64,000 nt of DNA from Pirellulales bacterium (GTDB lineage: Bacteria > Planctomycetota > Planctomycetia > Pirellulales > JACPPG01). The notes under the pieces were generated by a model, which worked only from the letters and a program-made list of their open reading frames with translations, was not told the origin of the DNA and made no database searches. The stretch is taken from positions 1 to 64,000 of the forward strand of contig DASZWQ010000050.1 in assembly GCA_035546535.1 (NCBI GenBank). Direction: 5' to 3'. This document shows positions 62,509 to 64,000 of the stretch, one piece after another. The position numbers and the translations under genes are program-made. Each line of letters opens with the position of its first letter. Position 1 is the stretch's first letter.

Positions 62509-63873
62509 CTACTTCAAGAGCTTTTCCATGGCCCGCAGCAACACGGGCTCGACGCTCGGCGCCACGCGCGAGGCGATACCCGTTTCGTAGCCTCCCTGCG
62601 AATAGGATATTTCGGTGCCGATGTAGCCGGGACCGTAATCGCCGTAGGCCGCCATGGCCACGATCGATTGCGGACGCATCCGCTGGGCGGCCAATTGGTA
62701 CTCGATAAATAGCTCCGCCGGCATGTGCATCACGTAGGTGTCGCCCAGCCGCAGGCAGCCGATATCGACCGGGTCGCGGCGCTGCGAGCGCGCGAGCCAA
62801 GCCAGATCCATGCCCGCCCGCACACGCTGCTTGATGTCCGCCGCCGCATTGCTCAACTCTTGACGTAGCGAGTCTTCGTTCATGCGCGGGCTGACGGGCA
62901 GGGTCACCGGCTCAAAAGTCCAGGCTACGTCGGCGCCTTTGATCGGCCGCCGCTCGACCGCCTCCCACGCCTGGCGCATTCCGGCGGCGACCCGCTCGGC
63001 CAGTTGATCGCGGCTCTCACGCGTGCCGTCGTAATACTTGCCGACCGTGACGTTGCCCGAGGCCCCGTCGAAATGAATGTGCGCCACGCCGGGAAGCGCG
63101 CGCTCGCGCATCGCGCGGGCCAGCCCCACCGTGTCGCCGCTGACAGCTCCTTTGCCGTGATAGCTCTGCGGGTGTGTCGCGTAATACGTCACAAGGACGA
63201 GCGGCCGGTCGCCGTCCCAAAAGCTGATGAGCTGCATGTAAGGGTCAATCAAGCCCTCGGGCGCGTCGCGCGCCTCGCGATCGGCCGTGAAGCTCCAGCG
63301 GACATGCTTGACGTTGCCGTCCGGCCCGAGGATGCGGCGGTTCGCGGCAACTTTTTCGACCTTCGCGCGCCCCAACCCCAAGTGGCTCACCGGCTGAGGA
63401 TGTTTGATGCAATCGCGAATGGCGTCGGCCGTAGCGGCAATCGTCCGGCGCGCGAAATCGGCATCGAACATCTTGTTAGCCAGGCCAACGCCCGCCAGGA
63501 TTTCATCGGCCAGAAAATCGCAACCCGGCGCGTCGTGCTGGTGTAGCGTTTGCACGGCCACGCGATGAATATCGGTGCCGGCGGCGTCGGCCAAGGCCTG
63601 GCGCCAGGCGCGATGCCCGTCGTTGCCGATGCCGACCCAATCCACGGCACACAGCACGATCGGCTTTTCATCGGTCAATAGCACCACGCCGCGCGCCGAG
63701 AGCGGATCGTCGATCTTTGCCACCGGCGGCACGGCAGCGTCGCACAGCGGAGTTCCCAAGGGGGGCGTCGCGTCGACGCGGAATGTGGCAATGCGCAACG
63801 TTCCTTCCGCGGCCACCACGGCGCCGGCGACAAGGCCGCAAAGCACGAAGACGGCGGGCACAACTCGGCGCAT
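62509..63873 (-). CDS. Neutral-ceramidase-like exported protein
   Basis: A 454-residue exported protein with a signal peptide (MRRVVPAVFVLCGLVAGAVV, cleavage near AAE). It resembles the N-terminal catalytic domain of neutral/alkaline ceramidases: IATFRVDATPPLGTPLCDA at the start, the His-containing LHQHDAPGCD, and THPQSYHGKGAVSGD in place of the zinc and nucleophile region. The C-terminal ceramidase immunoglobulin-like domain is missing, so the substrate may be a non-sphingolipid amide. The stop lies 39 bp from that of the preceding large gene. Identity is moderately sure, reaction unsure. Confidence 0.75.
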   Translation of the reverse strand: MRRVVPAVFVLCGLVAGAVVAAEGTLRIATFRVDATPPLGTPLCDAAVPPVAKIDDPLSARGVVLLTDEKPIVLCAVDWVGIGNDGHRAWRQALADAAGTDIHRVAVQTLHQHDAPGCDFLADEILAGVGLANKMFDADFARRTIAATADAIRDCIKHPQPVSHLGLGRAKVEKVAANRRILGPDGNVKHVRWSFTADREARDAPEGLIDPYMQLISFWDGDRPLVLVTYYATHPQSYHGKGAVSGDTVGLARAMRERALPGVAHIHFDGASGNVTVGKYYDGTRESRDQLAERVAAGMRQAWEAVERRPIKGADVAWTFEPVTLPVSPRMNEDSLRQELSNAAADIKQRVRAGMDLAWLARSQRRDPVDIGCLRLGDTYVMHMPAELFIEYQLAAQRMRPQSIVAMAAYGDYGPGYIGTEISYSQGGYETGIASRVAPSVEPVLLRAMEKLLK

Positions 63874-64000
63874 GAGGTCACCTTTCGAAAGAGCGGGGTT
63901 ACCGAGCCTTGGGTCACCTTCGGGATTGTCCTAACGCCACGGCGGAGTATGAACCATGCACGAGCGATTGCAAGCGCGCCGCGGTTGCCATCGCGTAACC
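63874..64000. other. Right-edge intergenic sequence
   Basis: Sequence upstream of the ceramidase-like gene. No feature was recognised; it continues beyond the window. Confidence 0.3.

Noticed and set aside
62896-62903. GGGCAGGG on the + strand to the right of the inversion point
   Set aside because: A single isolated match against the trend, inside a gene and without a cluster; recorded as a counter-example rather than a feature.

Overview
The window is GC-rich, densely coded bacterial DNA and almost certainly belongs to a planctomycete, probably of the Pirellulales type. The evidence is a PSCyt1/DUF1549/DUF1553 cytochrome-like protein paired with a DUF1501 protein (16.6-20.9 kb), a Ser/Gly-rich protein with two TIGR03000 domains, a PEP-CTERM protein, a formylmethanofuran dehydrogenase A subunit, many secreted proteins of no recognised family, and PVC-type gene fusions. 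No rRNA, tRNA, CRISPR array, insertion sequence or prophage was seen.

Layout. 0-5.2 kb: the 3'-truncated C1-transfer gene fhcA, a DinB-like protein, and a reverse-strand trio of ECF sigma factor, membrane HEAT-repeat protein and secreted Gly-rich protein. 5.4-9.9 kb: a tightly overlapping metal ABC transporter operon (binding lipoprotein, ATPase, two permeases) in which both permeases carry a C-terminal DtxR/MntR-like domain, resembling the chlamydial YtgABCD/YtgCR system. 10-16.2 kb: a GNAT acetyltransferase, a tandem M16 peptidase pair (one inactive-type, one catalytic), then a NagB-like / SDR / PIG-L deacetylase cassette. 16.2-21 kb: the planctomycete cytochrome/DUF1501 pair, bracketed by two copies of an intergenic repeat. 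21-24.5 kb: small membrane and secreted proteins and a PEP-CTERM protein. 24.6-27.2 kb: a Rieske protein and a cytochrome b fused to a dihaem cytochrome c. 27.4-34.9 kb: nrnA, ribF, a Cof-type phosphatase, a TIGR03960 radical-SAM protein, an exported isoaspartyl methyltransferase and a RodA/FtsW-type SEDS protein. 35-43.7 kb: TIGR03000 protein, an HTTM membrane pair, asd, truA, a glycosyltransferase, a protein kinase and accA. 44.6-51.4 kb: a membrane metal-dependent hydrolase, dtd, a ZIP transporter, an ECF-type cobalt/nickel CbiQ-CbiO pair, pdxA and a phosphoglycerate-mutase-like phosphatase. 51.5-64 kb: a LolA-like protein, a three-gene exported protein cluster with two paralogues, an aminotransferase, clpX, eda, a large exported protein and a ceramidase-like protein.

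The most striking signal is not a gene. GGGNAGGG, which is the E. coli FtsK-orienting (KOPS) consensus, occurs in 13 clusters between 14 and 45.34 kb, always on the + strand. It then occurs in 8 clusters between 45.37 and 59.5 kb, always on the - strand, regardless of gene direction. Both arms point to a 30-bp gap in the convergent intergenic region 45319-45446. I read this as a candidate replication-terminus/dif zone. One isolated counter-example lies at 62.9 kb. All counts were made by eye.
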